Translations under genes and position numbers: made by a program
The notes under the pieces: generated by a model
Database searches by the model: none
What the model saw: the letters and a program-made list of their open reading frames with translations, nothing else
What the model was told of the DNA's origin: nothing
From: Reticulascus tulasneorum
Taxonomy: Eukaryota > Ascomycota > Sordariomycetes > Glomerellales > Reticulascaceae
Assembly: GCA_001557505.1 (NCBI GenBank)
Contig: LSAX01000009.1
Coordinates: forward strand, 558,001-622,000
Length of the DNA: 64,000 nucleotides
Direction: 5' to 3'
In this document: positions 10,890 through 19,763 of the stretch, one piece after another
Position numbering within the stretch: position 1 is the stretch's first letter
Layout of the letters: each line of letters begins with the position of its first letter

Positions 10890-12092
10890 TCGGACTGTGG
10901 GACCAAACCCTTTCTCCTGTAGTAAGGCGAGGAGGTGTGATTTGAGGGACAGAGAAACCATTTGGTTATAGAGTAAAACTGGATGTACTGGCGTCTTTTA
11001 ATTTAACGACGTAGTTGTGTCAATATCTCCAAGGGTTCGGACCAGAAGTTTAGCCTACCGTAACAACCAAGACCGGGGTCTATGCACATCGTACTGAAGA
11101 GAGCCATTCAGTGAAGGGAAGCTTGTCCGAATAAGTTATGGCGGAAGGGTCCTTCGGAAACCGTACGTCAGGATAGGTCCGCAAGTGATTGTTACGCCTG
11201 TCACACTACGCAGTACAAACAGACACCAAATGATTCATCCATCAAAAAGAAGTACATTGCCGAATGCGCCGGCTAACTAAATATCAAACATGACGACCTA
11301 GACCACAATGGAATAGGGGTGGCTCAGTTTCACCACGTATGAGCCGGCATCGGCTCTGGTAACTCTTGATCTGCTAAACTCTCGATCTGCTAAACTCTCG
11401 ATCTGCTAAGCTGTGCGCATGTATGTCTCTCAACTACATAACCACTGTAACTTAACTATTGTAGGGCGGACGAACTCTCTGTGACCTTGCTGCTACAATC
11501 TCCATACGCGATAGTATTAGAGATATCAATGTACACATTCTCATTACTGACGCTATCAAACGAGCACTTACATTCGGATTCTAGCCAACTATCCAGCCGT
11601 TAGCGTCTGGGCCTCTGCCCCTGTACGGCAAGCATTGTTTCATTTCCCGGGCATGGCACGGCGTGGACCAGAGTCGGCCCAAGGAGTCTTTGACAAAGGC
11701 CTCGTTGACCCTGGTCTGCCCTGATTCTTTCTAACCCTCATATATGTCCACTTGGCCTACCTCAGCGCGTGTAGTTGACGAGTTGTCCTTTCCTTCAATC
11801 AAAATCACACTGGCTCATTATCGTGAACGTGTAAAGGACGAGAAAGAGTATCAAATAGTGAGCTTCGCACTGGACTTATTACTACTCCTCAAGGGGCGGC
11901 GGAGAAAAGAATTGAGTTCAATGTCGATAATTTGAATATGCGCCATAATCTATTTCCTAGGAAATCCCATATTCCCGTCTAGAAAGAATTAAACACCGCT
12001 GTGATTCATAGGACCAAACTTGGGAACAATTCGTTGTCCCAATCCCCCCTCCGATTACGATCCCACGACCTAGAAAACTAGCCCACCAACGG
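10890..12092. other. Intergenic with a small tandem repeat
   Basis: No frame longer than a few dozen codons shows recognisable content. Some peptide-like patches right after 10890 could be a further decayed part of the 2EXR relic. The only structure is the 16-bp repeat at 11363-11410. Confidence 0.4.
11363..11410 (+). repeat. 16-bp tandem repeat, 3 copies
   Basis: Three adjacent units of CTCTCGATCTGCTAAA, the first with T for C at position 5 and the last ending AAG. Non-coding. Confidence 0.8.
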
Positions 12093-14006
12093 TCACGATC
12101 CATCTCCATCCTGCTTCAAACCAGAGTAGCGCACGAATAGTCGGTCCAGAAAATGAGAATGGCGGATGCCGTTTGGCCTAGCTGTTGCAAAGGCATCGAT
12201 TGCCTGCTGCACACCATATCCGCATCGATCCACCAGATAGCAAACGATGAAGTACCCCGTTCGGTTGAATCCATAGTGGCAATGCACTCCGATGACTTGC
12301 TCTTGGCCGTCGACTTCCTGCCACCCTTCCTCCTCAGCTCGAGTCTTCTGTTCCTCTCGGAGCCGATCCACGAGTGTGTTGAATGCATCTATTTCGGCAT
12401 CCGTGGGAGGAATCTTGGAGACGGTCGGGAACTTGTGGTACCGTATCCCGGTCTTCTCCATGCTTCTAGGATCGTAGACGGGTTGGTCGTGGCTGATATC
12501 AATGATGTCCTTTATTACCCCTCCCCAGTTCTTGATGAGCTCAGCAGGACAATGAACATCATCAGCCTCGCGGAGAGTTTTCATGGCTCGGAAGACGGGA
12601 CTGCCCCGTGGGCCAATCGGGCCAGACACCGGCACCACATTCTTCCATTTGGCCAAATTCTTGACGTCCCATTTACCTTCTTGAGAAAGGTATTGCAGCT
12701 GCCAGCCAAGTGAGAGGCGGCCCGTGACATGAGCTTCCAGAAAATCGGAGACGAGGCCTGCGAGGACCCGAACAGTGGAAGACGTGAACATCATGGCGTG
12801 ATTCGCAGGTGCTGGCATGACGATGGACTTGACCACTTTGTCTGGATGGCGGGGTTGCGGCGGTACGCTGGCCATTGATTCTTGTGGTGTAGATGGGTCG
12901 TCATGCGGGTCGTCACCTTCGTTGACGACACTCTTGTCCCTTATAAAGTCTTCGTCTCGAAGATCGTCTATGCTCTCCGGGAGATGGTCTGCCGGGTCTA
13001 GAGAAGTGTTGACGGGTGCAGCAGCAGTCGCAATTGGTTCGTGAGCATCGTCCGATTCCAAGTTGGACACCTTACGGGAAGGCGATTTGCTAGAGATATA
13101 TTCTTCGATTATCTTCACCTCCTGTGGTGGAGTGAAGGTGTCGTTCTCTCCGGCGATCAAATAGACTGGCACATCAATGCCGGCCCAGATCTCCTTCGTA
13201 GGCAATCCGCCACCGATATGGACCCCTTTGTCATATGCCGGGATCCAGCCGGCAATCATTCGACGCCATACTGGTGTCCGGCTTTGGTTGTTGTATCGAT
13301 CCTGAAGCACACGTGCCTCTTGGTCAGCTTGTGGGCCGACAAACCGCACGACGCTTGCGCTGTTTGGTCCTCCCCATCGATCCCATGCTCGCCACAAGTT
13401 AAATAGCCATTCGGGGACCCATAGGAACTTCTGAACCAGTGACACTTGGTGCGCAGTCATGCCCGATATCGGACAGATTTCGACCACGCCAACGACATGG
13501 TTGACGAGGTCAGTCTTGTGAGTCGCGTTGTGACTTGCTAGATGGGCGCACAGTGAGGTGCCCATGCTGTGGCCCACCAAAACCACGCTGCGTCCTGCTT
13601 CGCGCTCTCGGTAGTCATTGATCACAATCTCCACTAACTCGACGAGTGCGTCGGTTGTGTAGGCACTCCAGGACGTTTCCACATACTTCGAGCGACCGCA
13701 GCCCGGGAGGTCTATGGCAAGACATGACGACAGGTTAACGAAGCTCGTTAGCAACGGATGGAATTGAGCCACCGATCCTCCGAGCCCATGGAGAAAGACG
13801 AGCAGAGGAAGTGGCGGCTTCGGTAATTGATCAGTTTGAGGATGCCGCTTGTAAAAGACGCGGACGTCTGAATATGTAAAGCGGCTAGTAGTGTACGTCT
13901 TGATCTCCGAGTTTTGCTTGAGCAGAGCCGGGTCTGTGGTGTCCGGATCCCAAGAATTCCCACCCGGCTGGTGGCCTTGATCCTCTGCCATCCCGACCGG
14001 TCGCAC
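12093..14006 (-). CDS. Alpha/beta hydrolase fused to a dual-specificity-type phosphatase
   Basis: One exon, 637 residues. Residues about 65-310 form an alpha/beta hydrolase: oxyanion region FLHGLGG (71-77), DLPGCGRS, nucleophile elbow GHSMG (Ser147), acid region GENDTFTPP, and a candidate catalytic His in ANHAMMF around residue 400. An acidic, proline-rich linker of about 80 residues precedes that His. The C-terminal part (about 440-630) is a cysteine phosphatase of the capping-enzyme/DSP type, with the P-loop HCHYGFNRTGY (Cys near 576) and an upstream general-acid candidate in the KIPPTDAEID region. Both active sites look complete, so one chain should hold a lipase/esterase-like and a phosphatase activity. 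Substrates are unknown. A downstream ATG (MAEDQ, five codons in) is an alternative start. I believe such fusions occur in other Pezizomycotina. Confidence 0.85.
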   Translation of the reverse strand: MRPVGMAEDQGHQPGGNSWDPDTTDPALLKQNSEIKTYTTSRFTYSDVRVFYKRHPQTDQLPKPPLPLLVFLHGLGGSVAQFHPLLTSFVNLSSCLAIDLPGCGRSKYVETSWSAYTTDALVELVEIVINDYREREAGRSVVLVGHSMGTSLCAHLASHNATHKTDLVNHVVGVVEICPISGMTAHQVSLVQKFLWVPEWLFNLWRAWDRWGGPNSASVVRFVGPQADQEARVLQDRYNNQSRTPVWRRMIAGWIPAYDKGVHIGGGLPTKEIWAGIDVPVYLIAGENDTFTPPQEVKIIEEYISSKSPSRKVSNLESDDAHEPIATAAAPVNTSLDPADHLPESIDDLRDEDFIRDKSVVNEGDDPHDDPSTPQESMASVPPQPRHPDKVVKSIVMPAPANHAMMFTSSTVRVLAGLVSDFLEAHVTGRLSLGWQLQYLSQEGKWDVKNLAKWKNVVPVSGPIGPRGSPVFRAMKTLREADDVHCPAELIKNWGGVIKDIIDISHDQPVYDPRSMEKTGIRYHKFPTVSKIPPTDAEIDAFNTLVDRLREEQKTRAEEEGWQEVDGQEQVIGVHCHYGFNRTGYFIVCYLVDRCGYGVQQAIDAFATARPNGIRHSHFLDRLFVRYSGLKQDGDGS

Positions 14007-14875
14007 TCTTAGCGAAATGTGGCTAGATACTCTTTATTCAATTTGAAGTATGTCGCTGGGGAAACTGTATTAGTGACTGGCGAATAGAGGGAGGCGGCGA
14101 ACGAGTATTACATTTCATGAGCCAGATGATGCGATGTCGACCTCAGAAACGTCAATGTGACTCAGCATGTGTGCCCCTGGGCACAAGCCCAGGGCGGTGT
14201 GTACGGCAAGAGCTTTCGTTAATGAGTCCAGAGGGACTGAGGTTCCAACTTCAATGAGCCCTTGGCGGAACAAATTAGCTTCACGCCCTAAAAGCTGATC
14301 GAAAACGAGGATAATGGGCTGAAAAGTTGTTGTTTAACGGACCAATTTACGGCCATTCCAGGTTTTACCACAAATCGTCATGCTCCCCCCACGCTCCCCG
14401 CTTAGGCGAAGTCATTGGTTTCTTCACTTGGAGTGAATTTTATTGGGGCCGGGATTAGCATCGGATGGCGGGGCAGTGGGTTGGGACATGAATGCACATC
14501 CCCGGCGGACTGGGGCGAGGCGATTTGGAACACGAAGAGAAGAAGCAATTTTACCTAGTTGGGTTCTGAATTAGATGGTAGAGTCGTGGTTGTTGATTAC
14601 ATTTCTATTCGTACATCCAAAGTTTAGAACCGCATCGTCCTAGGCGATACCTAGCTGTTCAACACGTCCCAGTAGTAGACCCGAACCACCACGCCAGATG
14701 CTATCGTATATCGTACGAATATCGTCACTAAATGGCGGGTCAATTGTGGTGTCCGTGTTTGTTGCAAGAGTCTTTAGCAACAAGGGCCCATAGCCCTTTG
14801 CATATCCTCCAATACCCGAGTACAGCCTATCGTTTCACGGTCCGTAGATGAGGTCAAGATGTATCACGAGGCAGT
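14007..14875. other. Intergenic, promoter of the fusion gene
   Basis: No supportable gene. The part next to 14006 should be the fusion gene's promoter. The part next to 14876 is the 3' flank of the NDUFAF3-like gene. No TATA box or repeat stands out. Confidence 0.4.
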
Positions 14876-15650
14876 TCAGGTCGCTCCTTTGCCTTCCACC
14901 CACCCAATGGGTATCAAAGCTGCCGCGATGTCCGAAACTCCTCTTTCGGTGGCAAGCAGGTTAAACTGCGCGGCCGCGTTCCTTGTATCCAGTACCTCTA
15001 CCCGCATCCCGATTTCGCTGATATGTTTCCTTGTCGCCGGACTAAGCGGTCGCATCTGAGGCCCAAGGCCGAGTATCAAGAGATCTGGCAAAGGTTAGCG
15101 ACACTGAGAACATAAAGCGTCTCGATGCTGTACTGCGTCGAGAAGATTGTAGCAATGATAACGCACCTGGCCTGGGCCAAAGCAACCTCAACACCCCGAA
15201 TGCCTCTGCTGGCAAGTCAAATTGACCTTTGTCATTGACCAGCTTCAGCGAATCCTTCGTCAACCATGGCCGCCATGAGAACGCCTCCCCGCCGACCAGA
15301 AGAACTCCGTTTCCATCCGTGATCCTGATGCCGCTGTTCAGCTGGAAGCCATCCGACATGCACACGTCCACCGACGTCGCTGGGGCTGGTGTGCTGCCCA
15401 GCATATCCATGCGCCCAAAGTCGGTTTCGCCTTGGTAATCATCGACCTCGCCGTTCTTCCGAGATCTTGGTGGGATTGCGTGGAACCGGCGTCGTTGAGG
15501 CAGTGTTCGAGGGAATTGGCTCGCGCGATGCCCTGTCGTTCCGATTGCTCGTGGATTGAGAGGCGCCGAAGCTGCGCCGCTGCGCAGGAGTCCGCGCAGC
15601 ATTGGTGTTGTAGTTGATCGATGAATTAAGCTTGCCATGATCATAAACAA
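14876..15650 (-). CDS. NDUFAF3-like mitochondrial complex I assembly factor (DUF498 family)
   Basis: Two exons, complement of 14876-15084 and 15167-15650, 230 residues. The N-terminus is rich in Arg, Ser and Ala (LRGLLRSG, ASQFPRTLPQRRRFHAIPPRS) and looks like a mitochondrial presequence. The body matches the NDUFAF3/Mth938 fold: FQLNSGIRITDGNGVLLVGGEAFSW, then after the intron DLLILGLGPQMRPLSPATR, a helix, VEVLDTRNAAAQFNLLATE and a closing ALIPIGWVEG. The family helps build respiratory complex I in the matrix. The intron (15085-15166) has donor GTGCGT and acceptor TTGCCAG. Three Met codons occur in the first five positions (MFMIMAS), so the true start may be 15650, 15644 or 15638. Confidence 0.85.
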
Positions 15651-16185
15651 GTTGTCTCGTGCATTTGTGTGGTCATTGTGCCAATTTACGTGGCAGACTG
15701 CAATGGGTGGCTACATGTGACAGAGCTGGCTGAAGCTCCCGGCCCGAAATATTTCTACGGGTCAATCTTGAACGTCATAATTTTACACCAGCCCTAGAGT
15801 GGCAGAAAATACACTGGCGACATGGAAGACCACGACAACAGCAATTCTTGCTTGCAAATAGGCTAAAGAGTTCGTAGGGCAACGGAATATGCATTTTCGA
15901 GTTCGTGACTGGTGCATGATTCGTTATGTCGAAGATAGGCCAGGATTCTAACGAGAATTCATCACCAGAGAGAATGTATGAGTGCTAGCTTGATGTCCGT
16001 ATTCATTCAGAGACCATGGCTAGATAGGAGCAGCCCTAAAGACAGCAGCAGAAAAACCAACCAGCCATCTAGCCGGCCGTTGTTTGTATCATGCAGTTCC
16101 TTTTGCCCTAATGAACACCGAAGCAATGAACCAATCCCCCCCATCCTTCCTGCCAGTTGAATTGACCAAGAGAGAAACAATGCGC
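15651..16185. other. Intergenic
   Basis: Promoter side of the NDUFAF3-like gene and 3' flank of the eL34 gene. Nothing else supportable. Confidence 0.45.
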
Positions 16186-16903
16186 TTATTTCTTCTTCTC
16201 GCTCTGGCTCTGCTCCTTCAGTACCTTCTTGACGATCTTCTGCTCCTCAATGAGGAATGCTCGCACAATTCGGTCTCGGACGCAGTTGCCACATCTTGAT
16301 CCACCGTACGCGCGTTGAACGGTCTTCTTTGGCTTGGAGATCTGAGAGTATTCTCGTGGTCGGAGGGCAGGAACCTAGAAGTATACGGTTAGCACGTGTA
16401 GCAGAAAAGGTTGCGAGACCCCGAGTGCTATGATGCCTGAAGCAGATGCCACCACCCAAGATTTGGTCGTAATCCAACTTCATCCATTGCAGCACTGTCA
16501 TCTCTTCCAGCCTCAAGATGCAAAGAACTTCCAGCAGCATCCAGGCACAATACATTCGTGCTGTCCCTGGAGATTCTCCATCGCAGCATAACCTTCTATT
16601 TCCCCTCCAACAGCATTTCGCGAAGATTTGAGAATCACTTACGCCAGGGAGCTTAACACCGCAGTCACCGCATTTCGGGGCAGTTCCTCTCTTCTTGATG
16701 TGAAGGATTCGAAGTTCACCACCCGGGGTCCTGACAATTCGGGTTCGGTTTGAGGTGGTGTTGTAGCTGCAAATTCCACCTGTCAGTTGCGCATCACCAA
16801 AGGGTCCTCGATCAAATCATTCGCATGTTCAGATCGGGATTTCGAAAGTAAAGATCCAGACTTACGGGTTTCGACGGCGATAAGCTACTCGTGCGCCTGC
16901 CAT
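16186..16903 (-). CDS. 60S ribosomal protein L34 (eL34)
   Basis: Three exons, complement of 16186-16374, 16643-16766 and 16866-16903, 116 residues. It starts [13 protein letters not shown], continues [19 protein letters not shown], has a zinc-knuckle-like pair KCGDC and later CGNC, and ends in a Lys/Gln/Glu helix with a KKK tail. This matches eL34 of fungi in order and length. The protein is a core component of the large ribosomal subunit. The first intron begins only 38 bases into the coding sequence and the second is 268 bp, a pattern common for fungal ribosomal protein genes. All splice sites are consensus (GTAAGT donors). Confidence 0.95.
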
Positions 16904-17541
16904 TTTGCTGGTGTTTCGTGGCTTGTTGGTTGAAGTTCACGGAAAGGCAATCGATTTTCGACGATTTTCGAATTTTGTGTGGGTGAAAGAATGGATTCGA
17001 GCCCGCTTATGCGACCAATGGGGGGTAATGCGGATCGCTAGCCACAAGTAGCGTGGATTCCAAGCACTGCATCACGTGACTGTCAAGTCTCGTTCTGATC
17101 CAACACTTTGCCCGCATGTACGCAGGAACGTACTAAATATTCTGGCTCCGAAGTTCACTTCACATTCAACATTCATGAGATGATCATAATCATTTTCCGA
17201 TCTAGAAGTTCAAGAATTGAGTTTCATGCCCTCAATCCTGCGTATTCAGGCCTCATATTTGAACATTATATAGCTTGTAATGCAGGGAGGCCCTGCCACA
17301 GGCGTCAGGGAAACTCACGTTCATAAAATGCTAGTTATTCAACTGTGAAGACCAGGTAACCGCTTATAAAATGCAACACTGTTCGAGAATAATTGCGCCA
17401 ATTTCCCAGCAGATATCCCGCTAGGATGCCGTCCTATACCCATGATCATATCCCTGGCCCTGGGAGCTCCGATGAAACATGTCCAGAACGCCGATTCTAC
17501 CTTGTGTTTCGCTCGAGATCATGAAAGCTATATTTCCAATG
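16904..17541. other. Promoter region of the eL34 gene
   Basis: Non-coding. It separates the eL34 start from the stop of the next minus-strand gene, so the eL34 promoter must lie here. No distinct motif beyond CT/AT-rich patches. Confidence 0.45.
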
Positions 17542-18022
17542 TCATGTGTCTGGGGTCATCCAGTCAGGGTGATCGCTCGCGCGCCAGGGCTTGATTCCCT
17601 TCGGCTCCGCTCGTCGCCGTTCTGCTGCATGCCCCAGGATTGCAGTCGATTCCTCACTCTCCATGATCTGTTTGAAGTCCTGAACTTCCGTAATGGCAGT
17701 ATTGACGGAGCCCTTGAACGCCTCGTAAAGATCTTCGGCTGCAAATGGTCAGTTTGGGGGAATGCAAGTTGTCATCAGGGTCTGTACGAGATTCGTGCTT
17801 CAGGGTCAATGGTTCAACCATGCGAGGAATTGTCGTTCGTAGCCCTCGTAGCTATCGATGTCAGCGGGCATCAAACCAGCTCTCGGCTTGCCAGTATACC
17901 TTGATGTGAAGGAGCTTGAGCTGCTTCAAAGCTAGCTCCAGACGCTCCTCATCCCAATCATCAGCCTCTGGGCTACTGGGAATAGCAATGAACTGCGCAG
18001 ATCCCGCCAGATTTTTTGACAT
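17542..18022 (-). CDS. Small conserved-looking protein of unknown function
   Basis: Three exons, complement of 17542-17738, 17788-17851 and 17900-18022, 127 residues. The two introns are very short (49 and 48 bp) with donors GTACAG and GTATAC and acceptors TTTGCAG and CGATAG. The protein starts MSKNLAGSAQF, has an acidic helix (DDWDEERLELALKQLKLL), a basic helix (LRGLRTTIPRMVEPL), a second helical stretch (VNTAITEVQDFKQIMESEES) and ends in a Trp/Pro tail (WRASDHPDWMTPDT). There is no signal peptide or membrane segment. The mostly helical layout suggests a subunit of a larger complex. I do not recognise the family. The gene model is supported by phase and codon flow rather than homology. Confidence 0.6.
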
Positions 18023-18971
18023 TTTCGAAGCAGGTTTCCTTAAACTTCCAAGGTCATAGCAAAGAGTTGAGGTCTACGGGACTGGGGAGAAGTAAAGATT
18101 TGAGTGTTGAAGGATTGGCTCGGAAGTCGTGGTTGGAGATAGCATGCGGGGCTCCCTGGACGTGGGTGTACCACAGCGAGGTGGAGCTTGAAACCCCCCC
18201 GCGACAAGGCTGGGGCAGCCCACTAGGTAGGTAGGTCACAGGTGGCACATGCGAAGTGATCGTGAACAGCCTACACTTACCAGTCCCCTGCGTCGTACAA
18301 TAGCATCACGACATTCACAGTAGACTGTATTGGAAAGACGTATGACTTATCCAGCCACAGTATTCCTTCAATATGGCGTACCCGTTTAAGGTAGTAATTG
18401 AGAGAGCCCTTCATTTCATAATTGGCACTCCCAGGGCAGCTGGCAGGCTACCTTAAATAGTGCAAGTCACGTGCGAGGTGGGATACAAAGAAATGGAAAG
18501 TACAGCACCCAGGTGCGTGTATCATTCTTTGTAAATAGAAAGAGTATAAGATCTGTTCGGCCGCTCACCTGAATGGTCATTCTGACAGTTTCCCCCAGTC
18601 GAGTCGGTTCATTTCGTGTGTTTTACCCGTTCTTCCGTCACTCTCCCACGATATTCCTGATCAGACCAACAACCCTTCCAGGGTGGTACGTGCACATCCA
18701 GGTCGCTGCCAAGATCGGATCGGGTGGCGGATTAACCATCAACCTAGTTTAGACCGTGCGGATTGGAATTCTCTGACTCCAACCTCTTCAATATTCCTCC
18801 ATCATCACCAACCGTCAAGACCAGCTAAATCCCCCACAACTCGAGCGCTTTGCGCAAGGCCCACACTAGTCCCTCCTTCATCATCTTCTCTTCTCTTCGC
18901 GTCGCGTACCCGAACGTTTTTTTCACCCCACATTCACCCACACAACCGCCAAACTGGACTCCTCCATAGTT
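18023..18971. other. Divergent promoter region
   Basis: Separates the small minus-strand gene from the FAR1-like gene. It contains a CACGTG palindrome near 18470 and pyrimidine-rich DNA close to the FAR1-like start. A long frame over 18683-19033 on the + strand has low-complexity Ser/Pro content and is most likely 5' UTR. Confidence 0.4.
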
Positions 18972-19595
18972 ATGCCGAATTCACCACCACCCGCGTTGTT
19001 GCCCCCACCAGAGGGTATCTTTCGGAGCTTTGAAGACCTGCTCAGCTCCGTCCAGCGTGTAGCAAAGGACCAGGGCTATGGCGTCGTGAAGCTGCGAGCA
19101 TCCAACTATCGCGATGGTAAGCCCACGCGATACGATTTGGTTTGCGACCGCGGCGGCGTCAAGTACAGCAGCACTGCCAAGAAGCGAAACCCCTCCACCC
19201 GCAAGGTCGACTGCCCGTGGCGGGCAAAGGCGGTTTGCGAAGTTCAACTTGGCAATCAATGGCGATTCGCGGTCCAAGAAGCGCGTCATAATCACGAACC
19301 TCGCGTCCCCACTGCCGCACCTGGCGAGGAAAACACCCCACTCGCCCAGTCCATTCGCTCCTTCACCAACAAGCTCGACCGCCTGAGCCACGACATGGCA
19401 CAAGGCTTCGCGCGTATTGAAGCAGGCCTCAACGACATGAATAAGCGACTGGAAATGTTGGAGAACCGTACCGGAGGTTACGAACCTCGGTTCCAGCACG
19501 TCGAGTCGCGCATGCAAGGGATGGAAGCACGGGTTGGGATGGAGCTGCCCATGGATGAAGTGGAGTCTCGATTGTTGGCTTCCACGGTCATGTAG
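18972..19595 (+). CDS. FAR1-like DNA-binding protein, with an in-frame tail after the stop
   Basis: 207 residues from ATG 18972 to TAG 19593-19595. Residues about 18-110 form a FAR1/WRKY-GCM1-like domain: SFEDLLSSVQRVAKDQGYGVV, a Cys in DLVCDRGG, DCPWRAKA, and RHNHEP, the C-C-H-H pattern of transposase-derived DNA-binding domains. A coiled-coil-like region follows (KLDRLSHDMAQGFARIEAGLNDM), then repeats of the type MQGMEARVGME. The same frame continues past the TAG for 55 more coding-like codons to a second TAG at 19761-19763 (see the next entry). In related fungal proteins these domains are usually followed by a C-terminal tail, so the short form may be truncated. It should act in the nucleus; target unknown. 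Confidence 0.75.
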   Translation: MPNSPPPALLPPPEGIFRSFEDLLSSVQRVAKDQGYGVVKLRASNYRDGKPTRYDLVCDRGGVKYSSTAKKRNPSTRKVDCPWRAKAVCEVQLGNQWRFAVQEARHNHEPRVPTAAPGEENTPLAQSIRSFTNKLDRLSHDMAQGFARIEAGLNDMNKRLEMLENRTGGYEPRFQHVESRMQGMEARVGMELPMDEVESRLLASTVM

Positions 19596-19763
19596 GACAA
19601 TGACCACGGGCACCACCATGCAGGGCCTAATCTACCTCCTATTGGCAATGTCGATATGGGCGGAGAAGGCACATCTGGTGTTGAGCTGCGGGCTCTCGGG
19701 CCATTGACTTCCCCCACGGGACATCACTTGGACCCAGAACTGCTGCGCAACGCACGCGCGTAG
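19596..19763 (+). other. In-frame extension of the FAR1-like protein beyond TAG
   Basis: Directly after the TAG the same frame reads DNDHGHHHAGPNLPPIGN, then VDMGGEGTSGVELRALGPL and ends LDPELLRNARA before TAG 19761. A GT-AG interval 19533-19595 of exactly 63 nt lies in phase 0 and ends on the TAG; splicing it would join both parts, but its donor GTTGGG is poor. The other explanations are a recent nonsense change or stop readthrough. Confidence 0.5.
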
